Positions 17,494 through 27,079 of a stretch of 64,000 bases of DNA are shown here, piece after piece. The translations under genes were made by a program, and so were the position numbers. The notes under the pieces were generated by a model, which did no database searches, was not told where the DNA came from, and saw nothing but the letters and a program-made list of their open reading frames with translations. Origin of the DNA: Myxococcales bacterium (GTDB lineage Bacteria > Myxococcota_A > Polyangia > Fen-1088); assembly GCA_022184915.1 (NCBI GenBank), contig JAGTJU010000004.1:310001-374000 (forward strand). The letters are read 5' to 3'. Each line of letters starts with the position of its first letter. Position 1 is the stretch's first letter.

Positions 17494-19020
17494 ATGACGA
17501 ATTTCGCTCCGCACTTTTCGGCAAACCGGGGCCGTAGGACTCTGATGACGGCCGTGCTTTTGGCCGCCTTGACCGCAGGGGGGCGCACCTCGGGGCTCGT
17601 GCAGGTGCCCGAGGCGCATGCACAAACGGACAGCGCCGTGACCCCCAAGATGCAGGCCCCGCCGGAGGCGCGCGCGTTGTCGCGGGCGTTTGCCGGCACC
17701 GCCAAGGCGCTTGGCCCCAGCGTCGTGCGGATCGACGTCGAGGCAAAATCCCCGAAGCAGCGGCCCCAGGCGCGGCGAGACCTGCCCGACGATGTGCCCG
17801 ACATCTTTCGCCACTTTTTCGAGTTTGGGGGCGGCGGGGGCGGCATGCCCTCTCCGGGGCCTGTTCACGGGACGGGCTCGGGCGTGGTCATCGACACGAA
17901 GGGACACATCCTCACGAACAGTCACGTGGTCAAGGGCGCGGACGACGTGAAGGTCACCTTCGCCGACGGGCGTGACTTCGAGGGCGAGGTGGTGGGACGC
18001 GACGAAGAAACCGATGTGGCCGTGGTGCGCCTCCAAAAAACGCCGACGGCGCTCGTGGCGGCGCGCCTGGGTGACTCCGACAAACTGGAGGTGGGCGAGT
18101 TCGTGCTGGCCGTGGGCAGCCCGCTCGGCATGGACCAAACGGTCACGGCCGGCATCGTCAGCAGCAAGGGCAAAACGAACGGCCGGATGCGCATGTCAGG
18201 CAACCGCGTGCGCCAGTACATCCAAACGGACGCCATGATCAACCCGGGTAACTCGGGAGGCCCGCTGTCGAACCTCGACGGCGAGGTCATCGGCATCAAC
18301 ACGCTCATCAACACCGGCCCTGGCGGTGCCTACGGGTTCGCGATTCCCATCAACCAAGCCAAACGCGTGGCGCAGGCGCTGATCAAGGACGGCAAAATGC
18401 GGTACGCCTTTTTGGGCGTGTCGATCGTGGATCTCGAGCGGCTGCCGAATGAGGCGCGCGCCAAGCTGGGCAAAAACTTGCCCGAACGCGCCGCCGTCGT
18501 GGAAAAGGTCACGCCGAATGGTCCCGCCGAAAAAGCGGGGGTGCGGCCCCAGGATGTGGTCACGAAGATCGACGACCAGGCCATCGAGAGCGCTTCCGAT
18601 GTGGTGGCCTACATCTCGGATCAGCCCATCGGTAGCCAGGTAAAGCTGACGTACGTGCGAGAGGGGCGCCCAAACACGGTCAAGGTCACGTTGGCAGAGC
18701 TCAGCCAAGACGAGCAAACCGTGGCCTCGGTGGGCGATGGCCGCATCGGCCTGGCCCTGCAGTCCCTCACGCCTGAGATCGCCCAGGGGCTCGGGCTTCC
18801 CGCCGAGACCAAGGGTGCGGTCATCACGGAGGTGGCGCCGGGCAGCCGCGCTGAGCGCGCCGGGCTCGCGCCCGAAGACGTCATCCTGAAAATCAACCGC
18901 AAGCCGGTCAGCGACTCCGAAGCCGCCGTTCAGGTGCTCAAAGAAAACCCCAAGGGCCGACAGCTTCTGCAGGTGCGTCGGGGCAATGCCACACGCTTCG
19001 TGACGATTCCGCCAGCCTGA
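17494..19020 (+). CDS. degP: Periplasmic serine protease HtrA/DegP with two PDZ domains
   Basis: A 508-residue secreted quality-control protease and chaperone. After a basic start (NRGRRTLM) a hydrophobic signal segment leads to the periplasmic part. The trypsin-like domain carries the full triad: His144 (TNSHVV), Asp174 (ETDVAVV) and Ser254 (GNSGGPL). Two PDZ domains follow (from about 305 and 405), each with a clear binding groove stretch such as PAEKAGVRPQDVV and RAERAGLAPEDVI. ATG 17494 has GGAAGG eight bases upstream; an earlier ATG at 17386 adds 36 Arg-rich residues before the signal and is rejected. The gene is monocistronic and ends at a strong inverted repeat. Confidence 0.96.
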   Translation: MTNFAPHFSANRGRRTLMTAVLLAALTAGGRTSGLVQVPEAHAQTDSAVTPKMQAPPEARALSRAFAGTAKALGPSVVRIDVEAKSPKQRPQARRDLPDDVPDIFRHFFEFGGGGGGMPSPGPVHGTGSGVVIDTKGHILTNSHVVKGADDVKVTFADGRDFEGEVVGRDEETDVAVVRLQKTPTALVAARLGDSDKLEVGEFVLAVGSPLGMDQTVTAGIVSSKGKTNGRMRMSGNRVRQYIQTDAMINPGNSGGPLSNLDGEVIGINTLINTGPGGAYGFAIPINQAKRVAQALIKDGKMRYAFLGVSIVDLERLPNEARAKLGKNLPERAAVVEKVTPNGPAEKAGVRPQDVVTKIDDQAIESASDVVAYISDQPIGSQVKLTYVREGRPNTVKVTLAELSQDEQTVASVGDGRIGLALQSLTPEIAQGLGLPAETKGAVITEVAPGSRAERAGLAPEDVILKINRKPVSDSEAAVQVLKENPKGRQLLQVRRGNATRFVTIPPA

Positions 19021-19030
19021 CGGGCTGGCC

Positions 19031-19068
19031 CGCGTGAGGGACGCCTGCGGGGGTGTATCCCTCGCGCG
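19031..19068. terminator. Inverted repeat between convergent htrA and nusB
   Basis: An 11 bp stem (19031-19041 with 19058-19068, one G-U pair, otherwise perfect) with a 16-base loop lies between the stops of two convergent genes. It could end transcription from both sides. No T-tract follows, which is common in GC-rich genomes but lowers certainty. Confidence 0.5.
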
Positions 19069-19074
19069 GGACCC

Positions 19075-19530
19075 TCAGCGGGTCGTGCGGGGAAACTGGC
19101 GCAGCGCCGAGTCGAGGATGCCGTTGACGAACGCGGCCGCTTCGCCGCTTCCGAAGCGCTTGGCCAGCTCGATAGCCTCGTTCAGCACGACCTGGGGGGG
19201 CACGTCGGGCTCGAAACGCAGCTCGTAGAAGGCCAGGCGAAGCACACAGCGGTCGACGCGGGTCATGCGCTCCACCCGCCAATTGCGGGAGACGCGCTGA
19301 AGGCCTTCGTCGAGCACAGCCCGTTGCTGGCTGACCCCGGACACGACGCGTGCGACGAAAGAGCGATCCAGCGATTCACCGGGACGGCTCGGCCCGTCCT
19401 CTTCGCCGGCGCTGGCGAGCTCGGAGAAATAAAGCGCAAGCGCGTCATCGGCCGCCAACTCGGGGTTGGCGTCCAGCTTGAACAAGATCTGAAGTGCGAT
19501 CTCGCGTGCGCGTCGGCGAATGCCTGCCAT
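19075..19530 (-). CDS. nusB: Transcription antitermination factor NusB
   Basis: A 151-residue all-helical RNA-binding protein that, with NusE, binds boxA in rRNA leaders and prevents premature termination. The N-terminal RRRAREIALQILFKLD and the C-terminal VVLNEAIELAKRFGSGEAAAFVNGILD are family signatures. It is the last gene of the riboflavin operon, 38 bp after ribH, a very common arrangement. Confidence 0.96.
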   Translation of the reverse strand: MAGIRRRAREIALQILFKLDANPELAADDALALYFSELASAGEEDGPSRPGESLDRSFVARVVSGVSQQRAVLDEGLQRVSRNWRVERMTRVDRCVLRLAFYELRFEPDVPPQVVLNEAIELAKRFGSGEAAAFVNGILDSALRQFPRTTR

Positions 19531-19568
19531 GGAGTGAGCTCGGGCCGAGGTACGAAAAGGCGGGTTTT

Positions 19569-20054
19569 CTACTGGGAGAATGCCGTTGCGTAAAGCTGTG
19601 CCATCTCGGCCGCGACCAGCGCGGCGTCGTAACCGCGGTTGCCTGCTTTGCTGCCAGCCCGTTCGATGGCTTGTTCCATCGTCTCGCAGGCCACGATGCC
19701 GTTGCCCACGGCCACCTTGCCCTCGGCGGCGATGGCTGCCACCGCCGCCGTGGCTTGGCCTACCACCAAGTCGAAGTGGGGCGTGGCACCGCGAATCACC
19801 ACGCCCAGGCAGACGATGGCATCAAAGCGACCGCTGTCGGCGGCCCGGCGGGCCAGGCCTGCGATTTCGAACGCGCCTGGGCACCGGTAAAGTTCGATGT
19901 CGGCCTCGCGGGCGCCCGTGCGCAGAAGGCCATCGATGGCCCCCTCGACGAGCTTGTCGACCATGAAGTCGTTGAAGCGGGAGGCGATGAGGGCGAAGCG
20001 CTTGCCCGCCGCGGAGATCTGGCCAGCGTGTGTCTTGACGTTATGGTGGGGCAT
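19569..20054 (-). CDS. ribH: 6,7-dimethyl-8-ribityllumazine synthase
   Basis: A 161-residue enzyme condensing 5-amino-6-ribitylaminouracil with dihydroxybutanone phosphate. Seen are FALIASRFNDFMVDKLVEGA, the PGAFEIAGLA substrate loop, CLGVVIRGATPHFDLV with the catalytic His, and GNGIVACETMEQAIERAG. ATG 20054 fits the family length; in-frame sequence extends further upstream but has no homologous look. It lies 28 bp after ribB in the same operon. Confidence 0.97.
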   Translation of the reverse strand: MPHHNVKTHAGQISAAGKRFALIASRFNDFMVDKLVEGAIDGLLRTGAREADIELYRCPGAFEIAGLARRAADSGRFDAIVCLGVVIRGATPHFDLVVGQATAAVAAIAAEGKVAVGNGIVACETMEQAIERAGSKAGNRGYDAALVAAEMAQLYATAFSQ

Positions 20055-20082
20055 GAAAGGGCAGGGGAGTGAGGTTCGGGAT

Positions 20083-21252
20083 TCAGGCGCCGTGGTCGCG
20101 CAACGAAACGACGGAGGCGGGGCCCCGGCTGGGCACACACGCGAGAACTTGCATACCAAACCCATCGAGCCCTGCGATGCGGCGGGGGTTGTTCGTGAGC
20201 AAGCGGATCTTCGTGATGCCGAGGTGCGCGAGCACCTGCGCACCCAACCCGAAATCCCGCAGCGGCGCCTCGGGCATGGCCTCGTCGCGGGGCAGGGGCG
20301 AGGGGGGAAGCGTCAGGGGCACGTCGCGCAACAGCGCGGCGGGCGAACCGCCAATCACGTACAGAAAAACGCCTGCCCCTTCTTCTTCGATCATGCGAAG
20401 CCAGGTGCTGGGGGCGTGCTCCGTGGCGTTGGGAACCGTGCCGAAAACATCGCGCAGCACCGACGCCACCTGCACCCGCACGAGCGTGGGCTGATCGGCA
20501 GCGGGGGCTCCCAGAACGAGGGCCAGGTATTCGGTGTCGTCCACGTCGGTGCGGTAGCGCACAGCGCGCCAGGCGCCGCTGCGACGGCCCTCGCCCGGAG
20601 GCAAAACCGCTTCACCCACGGGCCTCACCAGCAGCTCCTGGGCCAGCCGGTACTGGATGAGATCGGCGATGCGCACGATCCCCAGGTGGTGTTTTTCGGC
20701 GAAGGCTTCGAGGTCTGGCACACGGGCCATCTCTCCGTCCTCGCGCATGATCTCGCAAATCACGCCCGACTCGCCGCGCCCCGCGAGCCGCGCCAGATCG
20801 ATCGCCGCCTCCGTATGTCCCGACCGCACCAACACGCCGCCCCGGCGGGCGCGCAGCGGAAACACGTGGCCCGGGGCCACGAGGTCCTCGCCTTTGGTCT
20901 TGGGATCCACGGCCACCCGAATGGTGTGAGCACGTTCTGGAGCCGAAATGCCGGTGGTCACACCGTCTTTGGCGTCGATGCTGACCGTGAACGCCGTGCT
21001 TCGCTGTGAGCGGTTGTTTTGGGTCATCATGGGCAGCCCCAGCTGGTCCACCCTGTCCTCGGTCATGGCCAGGCAGATGAGCCCCCGCCCGTGTGTGGCC
21101 ATGAAATTGATGGCCTCGGAGGTGACGAGGTCCGCGGCCATGGTGAGGTCGCCTTCGTTCTCTCGATCTTCGTCGTCCACCACGATGACCATGCGGCCCG
21201 CGCGGATCTGCTCGAGCGCTTCGGGAATGCTGAGAATCTGTTCGCTAGCCAC
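20083..21252 (-). CDS. ribB: 3,4-dihydroxy-2-butanone 4-phosphate synthase with degenerate GTP cyclohydrolase II domain (RibBX-like)
   Basis: A 389-residue fusion. The N-terminal half is an intact DHBP synthase: [52 protein letters not shown] and [19 protein letters not shown]. The C-terminal half aligns by eye with GTP cyclohydrolase II ([50 protein letters not shown]), but the three zinc-binding cysteines are replaced ([20 protein letters not shown]) and the RQEGRGIGL-type loop is gone. It should therefore supply DHBP only, as described for RibBX proteins of Proteobacteria; a separate RibA is needed elsewhere. GTG 21252 overlaps the ribE stop by 8 bp and has GGAGACGGAG upstream. Confidence 0.93.
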   Translation of the reverse strand: MASEQILSIPEALEQIRAGRMVIVVDDEDRENEGDLTMAADLVTSEAINFMATHGRGLICLAMTEDRVDQLGLPMMTQNNRSQRSTAFTVSIDAKDGVTTGISAPERAHTIRVAVDPKTKGEDLVAPGHVFPLRARRGGVLVRSGHTEAAIDLARLAGRGESGVICEIMREDGEMARVPDLEAFAEKHHLGIVRIADLIQYRLAQELLVRPVGEAVLPPGEGRRSGAWRAVRYRTDVDDTEYLALVLGAPAADQPTLVRVQVASVLRDVFGTVPNATEHAPSTWLRMIEEEGAGVFLYVIGGSPAALLRDVPLTLPPSPLPRDEAMPEAPLRDFGLGAQVLAHLGITKIRLLTNNPRRIAGLDGFGMQVLACVPSRGPASVVSLRDHGA

Positions 21253-21895
21253 GCTTCGGTCTCCGTCTCCGCACGGCGGCGTGGTGTTCGAGTACGCGCA
21301 GCACGTGCTTGGCCATGAGGTCCGTCTCGATATTGACACGGTCGCCGGCGTGGCGCTCGCCAAGTGTGGTCACGGACAAAGTGTGGGGGATCAGCACCAC
21401 CTGAAAGCGGTTTTCATCGACCCAATTGACTGTCAGGCTCACGCCGTCCACGGTCACCGAACCTTTGGGTGCGAGGGCCGGGGCTTGGGCGGCGGGCACC
21501 TCGATCACCAGCTCGCGCGCGTCGCCGAGCGTCTGCGCCCGGACGACGTGGCCCACGTCGTCGACGTGTCCCGAGACCAAATGCCCCCCCAGCGAGTCAC
21601 CCATCCTCAAGGCGCGTTCCAGGTGCACGCGGCTGCCTACGGTGAGGCCACCCAGGGTGGTCCGCGCCAGGGTCTCGGGGCCGAGGTCCGCCTCGAAGCA
21701 GGTGCCTGCGCGTTCGTTCCGTTCGGCCTCGGCCTTGGCCGTGAGGGTCAGGCACACCCCGTTGACGGCCACGCTGGCGCCGAGCGCGAGTGCGCCGAGA
21801 TCCAAGGTGGTGAACACCTCCAGATGCGCGACGTCGGCGTGGGGCTGCGACAGCGCCACGACTTCGCCCAGGCTTTCGACGATGCCGGTGAACAC
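21245..21895 (-). CDS. ribE: Riboflavin synthase, alpha subunit type
   Basis: A 216-residue riboflavin synthase that dismutates two lumazine molecules. Two tandem lumazine-binding repeats are visible: the first opens with [12 protein letters not shown] and contains [10 protein letters not shown]; the second contains [14 protein letters not shown] and [15 protein letters not shown]. The GTG at 21895 places the start exactly at the family N-terminus. A TTG at 21940 has a better GAGGGG site and would add 15 residues, so it remains possible. The stop overlaps the ribB start. Confidence 0.95.
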   Translation of the reverse strand: MFTGIVESLGEVVALSQPHADVAHLEVFTTLDLGALALGASVAVNGVCLTLTAKAEAERNERAGTCFEADLGPETLARTTLGGLTVGSRVHLERALRMGDSLGGHLVSGHVDDVGHVVRAQTLGDARELVIEVPAAQAPALAPKGSVTVDGVSLTVNWVDENRFQVVLIPHTLSVTTLGERHAGDRVNIETDLMAKHVLRVLEHHAAVRRRRPKRG

Positions 21896-21949
21896 GGGGC
21901 CCTGAATGTAGGCGCCCGGTCGGCAGGGCGCAAACGGCAAACGTGCCCC

Positions 21950-23116
21950 TCATCGCGAAGTTTCAGCGGTGCGGCCGGGGTGGGCCACGCGTCCGGTCAC
22001 GAGCAGATCGGGCCCCAGGCGGCGCACAGCCAGGAAGCCGAGCGGCAAGGTGGCCGCGAGGCCGCGCCCGCGACCCGTCGTCACCGTCACGCCACCCCCG
22101 GCAAGACGTGGCGCCACGAACGCAGCCACGTCGTCCACGTAGCTTTGGCTGATGAAAGCGGAGAGCACGTGCTGGCCGCCTTCGACCAGCAAGGATTGAA
22201 CCCCTCGCGCGGCAAGCAGCGCCAGCACCGGCGCCAGCGTGCGCAGGCCCCGGCGTCGCGGCAAGAGCACCACCTCGGCGCCTGCCCGCTCGAGGGCGCG
22301 GCGCCGGCGCAGAAGCCCCGCTTCGTCCGCGTTCGTGGGCGCAAGCCCCAGCACCAGCGGCGGCGGCGCGTCGGGTGTGGGCGCGAACAGGCGCGCCCGG
22401 GGGGACACCCGCAGCTGGCTGTCCAGCACCACCCTCAGCAGGCTGCGGCTGCCGCCACGAGGCAGCCGGCGCGTGCGCACGGTCAGCTGGGGATCGTCCG
22501 CCTGCACCGTGCCTCGCCCCACGAGGATGGCGTGGTGAAGCGCCCGCATCTGGTGAACGAAGGTCTGGGCCTTCGGCCCCGTTACGGCGCGGCTCGACGG
22601 GTTGGGCGCAAGATCGCCGATGATCCCGTCGAGCGTGCTCGCGTACTTGAGCGTGATGAGGGGTCTGCCCTCGCTCACCCAGCAAAAGAACGCGCGGTTG
22701 AGCTCCTGGCATTCCTCCTCTCGACACCCAACATCCACGGTCACGCCGGCGGCGCGCAGCTGACGGGTGCCCTTGCCATCGACCTTGGGGTTCGCGTCGG
22801 GGCAGCCCACCACCACCCGGCGCACACCCGCCGCCAGGATGGCCTCGGTACAGGGGCCCGTGCGGCCGGTGTGGCAGCAGGGCTCGAGCGTCACGTAGAG
22901 CGTGGCGCCGCGTGCTGCGGCGCCCGCTTTGGTCAGGGCTTCGGCCTCCGCGTGGGGTTGTCCGGCGCGGTGGTGGAAGCCCGTGGCGACCACCTTGCCC
23001 GCCCGTACCACCACGGCGCCCACCGCGGGGTTCGGGCGCGTGCGCCCCAGCGCCCGGCGCGCTTCCCTGAGGGCCAGCTGCATGAACGCATCGTCGGCGG
23101 CGGCGCTTGCGGCCAC
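21950..23116 (-). CDS. ribD: Bifunctional diaminohydroxyphosphoribosylaminopyrimidine deaminase / 5-amino-6-(5-phosphoribosylamino)uracil reductase
   Basis: A 388-residue bifunctional enzyme of the second and third riboflavin steps. The deaminase domain (1-150) has the zinc motifs HAEAEAL and [16 protein letters not shown]. The reductase domain (from about 155) has [52 protein letters not shown] and a C-terminal strand region ending before an Arg-rich tail. The start is a GTG at 23116, 11 bp after the nrdR stop. It is second in the nrdR-ribD-ribE-ribB-ribH-nusB operon. Confidence 0.96.
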   Translation of the reverse strand: MAASAAADDAFMQLALREARRALGRTRPNPAVGAVVVRAGKVVATGFHHRAGQPHAEAEALTKAGAAARGATLYVTLEPCCHTGRTGPCTEAILAAGVRRVVVGCPDANPKVDGKGTRQLRAAGVTVDVGCREEECQELNRAFFCWVSEGRPLITLKYASTLDGIIGDLAPNPSSRAVTGPKAQTFVHQMRALHHAILVGRGTVQADDPQLTVRTRRLPRGGSRSLLRVVLDSQLRVSPRARLFAPTPDAPPPLVLGLAPTNADEAGLLRRRRALERAGAEVVLLPRRRGLRTLAPVLALLAARGVQSLLVEGGQHVLSAFISQSYVDDVAAFVAPRLAGGGVTVTTGRGRGLAATLPLGFLAVRRLGPDLLVTGRVAHPGRTAETSR

Positions 23117-23127
23117 GGGTGGGGCTC

Positions 23128-23643
23128 TCAGCGCGCGCCCGCCGCTTCAGGCGGTGGCGGTGGGGGCAGATCGGCGGAATGCTCGGCTTTGCGGGCCTGC
23201 ATGAGGCGCTGCACCTCGTTCATCAGCTCTCCCAGGTCTTTGAAGGAGAGATAAACCGAGGCGAAACGCAGGTAGGCCACTTCGTCGAGGCGGCGCAGGG
23301 CCGACAGCACGGCGTCACCGATCTTCGAGGCCACCACTTCTTTTTCGCCCAGGTCTTGAAGCGCGCGTTCGATTTCGTCGATCGCCTTGTCTTGCGCTTC
23401 GATCGAGACGGGACGTTTTTCACAGGCCTTTCTCACGCCCGCCAGAACCTTCGCCCGGTCGTAAGGCTCGCGGCGGCCGTCCTTCTTGACGATGAGCGGC
23501 ATCTCCTGCTCGATGCGTTCGTAGGTCGTGAAGCGGCGGTTGCACGTGCCACATTCGCGGCGCCGACGGATCACCTGGTCGCCATCACTGGGTCGGGTGT
23601 CCACCACGCGGTCTTCGAGCGCGGAGCAAAACGGGCAACGCAT
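23128..23643 (-). CDS. nrdR: Transcriptional repressor NrdR
   Basis: A 171-residue repressor of ribonucleotide reductase genes. The zinc ribbon has Cys3, Cys6, Cys31 and Cys34, followed by [10 protein letters not shown]; the ATP-cone domain covers about 46-140 ([30 protein letters not shown]). A Pro-rich tail of about 15 residues ends the protein. It heads the riboflavin operon, a frequent association. The divergent thiazole synthase gene starts only 51 bp away. Confidence 0.97.
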   Translation of the reverse strand: MRCPFCSALEDRVVDTRPSDGDQVIRRRRECGTCNRRFTTYERIEQEMPLIVKKDGRREPYDRAKVLAGVRKACEKRPVSIEAQDKAIDEIERALQDLGEKEVVASKIGDAVLSALRRLDEVAYLRFASVYLSFKDLGELMNEVQRLMQARKAEHSADLPPPPPPEAAGAR

Positions 23644-23694
23644 CGGGGGATCCCCCGCAAGGTACTCGGTTCGTGCGCTATGTTCTAGCCCCCA

Positions 23695-24687
23695 ATGAGC
23701 GAACTACGCATCACCGTGAATGGAGCCCCCCAGTCTGCCCCCACGGGAACCACCGTGGCCGACCTGCTCACCACGCTGGGCATCGATCCTGTGCGGGTGG
23801 CGGTCGAGCGCAACGAAGACGTGGTCCCCCGAAGCAGCTGGGCGCAAGCGGCGCTCGCCGAAGGTGACCGGGTCGAGATCGTGGCCTTCGTGGGCGGTGG
23901 CAGCGGCGCCGACGCCGATGAGGATCCTCTCGTGATCGGGGGCCGCACGTTCCGTTCGCGGCTGCTCGTGGGCACGGGCAAATACGCTTCTCTCGAGGAG
24001 ACGCGGCAGGCCCTCGTGCTCTCGGGTGCCGAGATCGTCACGGTGGCGCTTCGGCGCGTGGACCTGACCCCGGGCAAACCCAACGTGCTCGACGCCATCG
24101 ATCGCACGCGCATGACGATCCTGCCCAATACGGCAGGTTGCTACACGGCGGAAGATGCAATTCGCGTCTGCCGGTTGGCCAAGGAGCTGGGCGTGGGCGA
24201 CATGGTCAAGCTCGAGGTCATCGGAGATCCCGATACGCTCTTTCCCGATGGGGACGCCACGCTGCAGGCCGCGAAGGTGCTGGTGAAGGAGGGGTTCATC
24301 GTTTTGCCTTACTGCATGGATGACCCCATCTTGGCGCGCAAGCTCGAGGACGCGGGCTGCGCGGCCGTGATGCCGCTTGCCGCCCCGATTGGCTCGGGGC
24401 TGGGGATCCGAAACCCCTACAATCTACGGATCATTCAGGAGCGGGCCCGGGTGCCCGTCATCGTGGACGCAGGCGTGGGTACGGCGTCGGATGCGGCGGT
24501 GGCGATGGAGCTTGGCTGCGACGGTGTCCTCATGAACACGGCCATCGCGGGGGCGCAAAAGCCGCTGCTCATGGCCGAGGCCATGCGCGATGCCGTGATC
24601 GCGGGCCGCAAGGCGTATCGGGCGGGGCGCATCCCGCGCAAGCTCTACGCTTCGGCGTCCTCGCCGCTCGACGGCGTGATCGCCTGA
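23695..24687 (+). CDS. thiG: ThiS-ThiG fusion: sulfur carrier protein/thiazole synthase
   Basis: A 330-residue fusion of two thiamine-thiazole proteins. Residues 1-70 are a ThiS-type beta-grasp domain ([38 protein letters not shown]); residues about 78-330 are ThiG, a TIM barrel joining deoxyxylulose phosphate, dehydroglycine and sulfide ([76 protein letters not shown]). ThiS normally needs a free Gly-Gly end to carry sulfur; here GGG is internal, so the chain may be cleaved or work differently. thiE follows within 8 bp. Confidence 0.93.
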   Translation: MSELRITVNGAPQSAPTGTTVADLLTTLGIDPVRVAVERNEDVVPRSSWAQAALAEGDRVEIVAFVGGGSGADADEDPLVIGGRTFRSRLLVGTGKYASLEETRQALVLSGAEIVTVALRRVDLTPGKPNVLDAIDRTRMTILPNTAGCYTAEDAIRVCRLAKELGVGDMVKLEVIGDPDTLFPDGDATLQAAKVLVKEGFIVLPYCMDDPILARKLEDAGCAAVMPLAAPIGSGLGIRNPYNLRIIQERARVPVIVDAGVGTASDAAVAMELGCDGVLMNTAIAGAQKPLLMAEAMRDAVIAGRKAYRAGRIPRKLYASASSPLDGVIA

Positions 24688-24694
24688 TCTCTTC

Positions 24695-25351
24695 GTGCGC
24701 GCGCCTCACCTTTACCTCATCACCGATCGCCACGCGGCCGCCGGCCGACCGCTTCCCTCCGTGGTGGAAGCGGCGTTGGCCGGGGCGTTGCGGGTTCCCC
24801 CGCCCCCGGGGGGCTGGCACCTGGCCGTGCAGCTGCGGGACAAGGACCTCGGGGGGGCGGCGCTTTACGCCCTCGCCTCGGACTTGCGTCGGGTCACGGC
24901 TGCGGCGGGGGCGGCGCTCTTCGTCAACGGCCGGCTGGACGTGGCGTTGGCGGTGGGCGCCGACGGCGTGCATCTCGGGGCCGGGGCGCTCGACGCCAAA
25001 ACCGTGCGTCGTCTGGCGCCGGACCTGCGCGTGGGGATGTCCACCCACGCACCAGACGAGGTCCGGGCGGCCGCCGCCGCAGGGGCAGACTTCGTGGTGT
25101 TCGGCCCCGTTTTCGAGACGCCGAGCAAGCAGGGGATCCTGCTGCCGCGGGGAGCCGAAGCCCTGGCCGCAGCGGCCGCGGGCGGCGTGCCCGTGCTGGC
25201 GCTGGGCGGGCTCGACGTGACGAACGCGGGCGCATGCCTCGCCGCGGGTGCCGAGGGACTGGCAGTGATCCGCGCGGTCCTGGGCGCGCCCGATCCCGCG
25301 CAGGCCACCGCGGCTCTCCTTGCGGTGCTGTGGGATCGTCGCCGCCCCTGA
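24695..25351 (+). CDS. thiE: Thiamine-phosphate synthase
   Basis: A 218-residue TIM-barrel enzyme coupling thiazole phosphate with HMP pyrophosphate. Seen are HLYLITDRHA, LAVQLRDKDLGG, LFVNGRLDVALAVGADGVHLG, GMSTHAPDEV, FVVFGPVFETPSKQG and VLALGGLDVTNAGACLAAGAEGLAVI. The start is a GTG, eight bases after the thiSG stop, so the genes form one unit. No thiamine riboswitch was recognised in the short region before thiSG. Confidence 0.95.
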   Translation: MRAPHLYLITDRHAAAGRPLPSVVEAALAGALRVPPPPGGWHLAVQLRDKDLGGAALYALASDLRRVTAAAGAALFVNGRLDVALAVGADGVHLGAGALDAKTVRRLAPDLRVGMSTHAPDEVRAAAAAGADFVVFGPVFETPSKQGILLPRGAEALAAAAAGGVPVLALGGLDVTNAGACLAAGAEGLAVIRAVLGAPDPAQATAALLAVLWDRRRP

Positions 25352-25432
25352 CGAAGGGCTCGCGCGAGGGGATCGGCCGATTCCTGAGATCCTTTGTCGC
25401 GCCCGTGCGTTCGACCCCCCAGGAGGTCGAAG

Positions 25433-26379
25433 ATGAACAGCGAACGTCGTGTGGCAATCCGGTTGGCCCTGATGGTTTTGGGGGGCGTGGCCGCCTGTGC
25501 GGCGCCGCAGAGCAGGGTCGCGGCGGCCGCGCTGCGCGCTCAGGCGGGGCCTTACGAACTGGAGGTGCTCGTGGACGGCCAGCCGGCCTCCACGTATTCC
25601 CACCGGGCAGAGACGTACCTTCTGGGGCTCGAGGGGCAGCGCTACGTGCTGCGGGTGCACAACCGCTCGGCCCGCCGGGTGGAGGCCGTGGTGTCGGTGG
25701 ACGGACCGATGTCATCGATGGGCAAACCGGCCACCCGCGCAAACGGGGCTATCTGGTGCCGGCCTGGGGCTGGGTGGACATCGACGGCTGGCGTCTCAGC
25801 GCGCAGCACGTGGCCGCCTTCCGCTTCGCCCCCGTGGGAGCCTCTTACGCAGGCCTCACGGGGAGGGCTCGCAACGTGGGGGTGATTGGCGTGGCCGTGT
25901 TTCCCGAGCGAGCGCCGCTGCCTCGGCCCGAGCTCCCTGCCGTGCCGTTTCGCCGTTTCCGCCCCTGGGAGGAATCACCCCGAGGGGGCCTGGGCAGCCG
26001 CGAAGCCGAAGCGCCTTCGCCCGCGAGTCCCCACGACGCGTCTGCCATGGATGCGGCCAAGGCCGAGGCGTCCGCCGACGAGGGCGGCTCCTTGCGCAAA
26101 CGGGGCTCGGCAGCCGAGCGGCCCGGCCTTGGCACCGCGTTTGGTGAGCACGTGAACTCGGACGTGCACGAGGTGACGTTCGTGAGGGCGCATCCCAGCC
26201 GCCCCGCCGTGCTGCTGGGCGCGCGCTACGACGATCGCGAGGGCCTCTTGGCTCTCGGCATCGACGTCGACGGCCGGGCAGCGTGGTCCGACGCCGAGCT
26301 GCGCCGGACCGCCGAGCCCTTTCCCTCCGGCGCGGCTCGTGGGTTTGCGCGCCCCCCCCGCGGATGGAACGGGGACTGA
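25433..26379 (+). pseudogene. Lipoprotein gene with a one-base frameshift
   Basis: The gene opens at ATG 25433 (AGGAGG site at 25421-25426) with a signal ending in GVAAC, a lipobox. The frame reads YELEVLVDGQPA through RVEAVVSVDG and then dissolves, stopping at 25885. At 25703-25705 the next frame takes over sensibly (TDVIDGQTGHPRKRGYLVPAWG, then HVAAFRFAPVG and VGVIGVAVF) and runs to 26379. The join needs a single base added in the Gly codon at 25703-25704. Together the parts make about 315 residues: a lipoprotein with a conserved beta-rich domain seen in related bacteria, then a Pro/Ala/Glu linker and a second small domain. Either a real disruption or a sequencing error. Confidence 0.72.
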
Positions 26380-26461
26380 GCGTCCTTCGGTGGGCGACGA
26401 GGGCGGCCTTTGCGGGTCGCCCTTTCGCTGCAGAAGCAATTGCGCGACCATAGCGACGGGG

Positions 26462-27079
26462 ATGACGGACGAGGCCCTCATGATGGCGTTCAGAAGTGGT
26501 GACGCGCGCGCGTTCGCCACGCTCGTCGAGCGGCACGAAACACGCCTTTGGAACTACCTGCGCCGCTTCGTGGGCGACGCCGCCACTGCCGAGGATCTTC
26601 TTCAAGACGTGTTCATGAGGGTGCTGGACCACGCCGCAGACTGGACACCCGCCGCCAAGGTGACCACCTGGATGTTCACGATTGCCCGCAACCTGTGCAC
26701 CGATCACGCCCGCCGGGCCGTGCACCGCAAGGCCTCCTCCCTCGACGCACCGGCGGCGCGGGCTTCGGAAGACGACTCGGGCCCCCTGTTGGTCGAACGC
26801 GTGGCCGGGCGTGACCTCGGCGGAGAACACCAGGCCCAGATGGCCGAAATGCTCGTTGAGCTCGACGCCGCGCTGGCTGCGTTGCCCGACGAGCAGCGGG
26901 AGGTGTTTCTCATGCGCGAAGTGATGGACCTTTCGTTTGCCGAGATCGCGCAGGCGGTGGGGGCCTCAGAGCCCACCGTCAAAAGCCGCATGCGCTACGC
27001 CCTCGAGCGGCTGCGGGGCGCGCTGGCGGCCTTCCGCGATTCGTCCACCCACGCCGCGGTGGGGGAGGCCAAGGCATGA
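26462..27079 (+). CDS. ECF-type RNA polymerase sigma factor
   Basis: A 205-residue extracytoplasmic-function sigma factor. Region 2 is TAEDLLQDVFMRVLDHAADW with TWMFTIARNLCTDHARR; region 4 is ALPDEQREVFLMREVMDLSFAEIAQAVGASEPTVKSRMRYAL, a helix-turn-helix for the -35 element. Regions 1.1 and 3 are absent, as expected. ATG 26462 matches the domain start; earlier in-frame sequence from 26339 is unlikely. Its stop overlaps the start of the next gene (ATGA), the usual sigma/anti-sigma layout. Confidence 0.94.
   Translation: MTDEALMMAFRSGDARAFATLVERHETRLWNYLRRFVGDAATAEDLLQDVFMRVLDHAADWTPAAKVTTWMFTIARNLCTDHARRAVHRKASSLDAPAARASEDDSGPLLVERVAGRDLGGEHQAQMAEMLVELDAALAALPDEQREVFLMREVMDLSFAEIAQAVGASEPTVKSRMRYALERLRGALAAFRDSSTHAAVGEAKA

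Noticed and set aside
20948-23254. Plus-strand open frame of 768 codons across ribB, ribE and ribD
   Set aside because: It is opposite three overlapping riboflavin genes with full family motifs. Its translation is Arg/His/Gly-rich without domain structure.
23644-23694. Thiamine (TPP) riboswitch before the thiSG fusion gene
   Set aside because: Only 51 bp separate the divergent nrdR and thiSG starts, too short for a TPP aptamer, and no conserved motif is seen.
23644-23694. FMN riboswitch before the riboflavin operon
   Set aside because: The operon starts at nrdR with only 51 bp upstream before a divergent gene; there is no room for an FMN aptamer and no conserved element.
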